The position numbers and the translations under genes were made by a program. A stretch of 7,256 bases of DNA from positions 1 to 7,256 of the forward strand of contig JAFCZV010000236.1 in assembly GCA_019314155.1 (NCBI GenBank), in the 5' to 3' direction. Below the pieces are notes generated by a model. It did no database searches. It saw only the letters and a program-made list of their open reading frames with translations, and was not told the DNA's origin. Source of the DNA: Deltaproteobacteria bacterium. Lineage in GTDB: Bacteria > Desulfobacterota > Desulfobacteria > Desulfobacterales > UBA11574. Below are positions 6,303 to 7,256 of this stretch, one piece after another. The number at the start of each line of letters is the position of its first letter. The first letter of the stretch is position 1.

Positions 6303-7133
6303 ATGAACCCCATAAAAATCATGGTAAACGGCTTACCCGGCAATATGGCTGCCAATGTTGTCAAACACGCGCTTGAAGACGACCGGTTTGAACTGATTCC
6401 CCAATCCTTGACCGGTCCTGAAATCACCGACACCGAGACCATCATCAATTCTGTTTCCATCGGTCTGATTCAACCGGACGACAGAGAGGAGGCCATTTTG
6501 GCCATCAAGGATGCGGAGGCTCCTTTTCTGAGTGTGGACTACACCCACCCATCGGCGGTCAACAGTAATGCCGATTTTTACTGCCGTCATGGGCTTCATT
6601 TTGTGATGGGCACAACCGGAGGCGAGCGCCGGAGTCTTGAGGAAACAGTTCGCACATCTTCGGTGGCTGCGGTAATTGCACCGAATATGGCCAAGCAGAT
6701 TGTTGGGTTTCAGGCCATGATGGAATATGCCGCCCAAACATTTCCGGATCTCTTCAAAGGATACACGCTCGAAATCAAAGAAAGCCATCAGCATGGAAAA
6801 GCGGACACCAGTGGAACCGCCAAGGCAATGGTCGGGTATTTTAATCGCCTTGGACTCTCCTTTTCCGAGACGGACATCACCAAAGAACGTGATCCAAATG
6901 TTCAGAAAAACGTATGGGGAATACCTGAAGCATATCTGGAAGGACACGGATGGCACACCTACCGCCTCGACTCAGGCGACAAAACGGTCCGATTTGAATT
7001 TACGCATAACGTCAACGGCCGGGATGTCTATGCCCAGGGAACCCCCGATGCGCTGATTTTTCTGGCTAAAAAGGTGGAAGACGGCGCGGGGGGCATTACC
7101 TTTAGCATGATTGACGTGCTCAAAGGCATATAG
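6303..7133 (+). CDS. dapB: 4-hydroxy-tetrahydrodipicolinate reductase, plant-type DapB
   Basis: Cytoplasmic NAD(P)H-dependent enzyme that reduces 4-hydroxy-tetrahydrodipicolinate to tetrahydrodipicolinate in the lysine and diaminopimelate pathway. The 276-residue product begins with a Rossmann motif (VNGLPGNMA, 8-16), then DYTHPSA (79-85), GTTGG (103-107), and the substrate/catalytic stretch ESHQHGKADTSGTA (160-173), with K166 the likely proton donor. It ends with FEFTHNVNGRDVYAQGT (231-247) and ALIFLAKKV (250-258). ESHQ..K.DTSGTA in place of the usual bacterial HHR.K.D.PSGTA, and the conserved C-terminal FLAKKV...MIDVL, mark the plant-type subfamily. In plants and some bacteria that type serves the LL-diaminopimelate aminotransferase (DapL) route. 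The start at 6303 is fixed by a strong Shine-Dalgarno. The gene appears to be its own unit: a 360-base spacer lies upstream and alaS converges on it 6 bases downstream. Confidence 0.92.
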   Translation: MNPIKIMVNGLPGNMAANVVKHALEDDRFELIPQSLTGPEITDTETIINSVSIGLIQPDDREEAILAIKDAEAPFLSVDYTHPSAVNSNADFYCRHGLHFVMGTTGGERRSLEETVRTSSVAAVIAPNMAKQIVGFQAMMEYAAQTFPDLFKGYTLEIKESHQHGKADTSGTAKAMVGYFNRLGLSFSETDITKERDPNVQKNVWGIPEAYLEGHGWHTYRLDSGDKTVRFEFTHNVNGRDVYAQGTPDALIFLAKKVEDGAGGITFSMIDVLKGI

Positions 7134-7157
7134 TGGAAACTACTGACTGCTTTCCAC
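7133..7157. terminator. Hairpin at the dapB/alaS convergence
   Basis: GTGGAAA (7133-7139) and TTTCCAC (7151-7157) form a perfect 7-bp stem with an 11-base loop, spanning the last base of the dapB stop and the last codons of alaS. Its place between two convergent stops fits a shared bidirectional terminator, but neither strand has a clear T tract directly after it. Confidence 0.35.
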
Positions 7158-7256
7158 CACCTCATAAGCTTTTTCAAGGGCTGCCTCAAGTTTTTCCGGC
7201 TTGCTTCCACCGGCCTGGGCCATATCGGGCCTTCCGCCGCCGCCGCCGCCCACAAT
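7140..7256 (-). CDS. alaS: Alanyl-tRNA synthetase, C-terminal end (partial)
   Basis: Only the last 38 codons and the TAG stop (7140-7142) lie in the window; the gene continues past the right edge. The visible peptide begins IVGGGGGGRPDMAQAGG, the conserved glycine-rich signature of the DHHA1/C-Ala region at the end of AlaRS, and closes with a short helix (KPEKLEAALEKAYEVVESSQ). The complete cytoplasmic enzyme charges tRNA-Ala and edits mischarged Ser/Gly. Within the common VGGKGGGRPD pattern the lysine position is Gly here; the six glycines are encoded by five GGC repeats plus GGA (7233-7250). Another frame on the same strand is also open across this stretch but has no family resemblance. The gene converges on dapB with a 6-base gap. 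Confidence 0.93.
   Translation of the reverse strand: MVGGGGGGRPDMAQAGGSKPEKLEAALEKAYEVVESSQ

Noticed and set aside
6333..6956. 207-codon open frame on the minus strand inside dapB
   Set aside because: It lies opposite a well-supported conserved enzyme, shows no recognisable motif and has no Shine-Dalgarno that I can see; it is an antisense shadow.
7028..7255. 75-codon open frame on the minus strand at the right edge
   Set aside because: The alaS frame on the same strand gives the conserved GGGRPDMAQAGG signature and stops at 7140; the longer frame runs into dapB and has no resemblance to a protein family.
1..7256. CRISPR array, insertion sequence, prophage or toxin-antitoxin system
   Set aside because: No regularly spaced repeats, transposase or integrase frames, long terminal inverted repeats or paired small genes were seen; the genes are housekeeping or envelope genes.

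Overview
The window reads as an ordinary chromosomal stretch of a Gram-negative bacterium, most likely a deltaproteobacterium (Desulfobacterota, in the style of Desulfobacteraceae). That placement is an inference from three things: the mix of gene families (a long PlsB acyltransferase, a fused nucleotidyltransferase/kinase resembling MurU-AmgK, a plant-type dihydrodipicolinate reductase), moderate GC in genes with AT-rich spacers, and remembered family resemblance. No taxonomic marker is present.

Layout, left to right. (1) rnhA on + (43-738) encodes ribonuclease HI with an unusual N-terminal extension. (2) A convergent spacer (739-853) holds three inverted repeats that look like terminators for both strands. 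(3) A 94-residue membrane protein on - (854-1138) has two hydrophobic helices and a C-terminal coiled coil, behind a strong Shine-Dalgarno. (4) A 437-base divergent spacer (1139-1575) is very AT-rich in its left half and holds one reasonable + strand promoter candidate in its right half. (5) plsB on + (1576-4206) encodes glycerol-3-phosphate acyltransferase. (6) A TTG-started gene overlaps plsB by 4 bases (4203-5942). It joins a MurU-like sugar-1-phosphate nucleotidyltransferase to an AmgK-like small-molecule kinase. (7) A 360-base spacer (5943-6302) has inverted repeats but no recognised riboswitch. (8) dapB of the plant/DapL-pathway type on + (6303-7133) starts behind a near-perfect Shine-Dalgarno. 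(9) The last 38 codons of alaS on - (7140-7256) run off the right edge and converge on dapB with a 6-base gap.

How the genes work together: plsB and the fused gene form a translationally coupled envelope pair. One commits acyl chains to phospholipid. The other is predicted to phosphorylate and nucleotidylate a salvaged sugar, probably MurNAc returning to UDP-MurNAc. dapB supplies diaminopimelate precursor for peptidoglycan and lysine, so three neighbouring genes feed the cell envelope. rnhA and alaS are housekeeping neighbours.

I found no mobile element, CRISPR array, tRNA or rRNA, and no clear multi-gene novel system. The most unusual items are the single-chain MurU-AmgK fusion coupled to plsB, the small MamI-like membrane protein, and the RNase HI that appears to have swapped its usual basic protrusion for a non-viroplasmin N-terminal domain.
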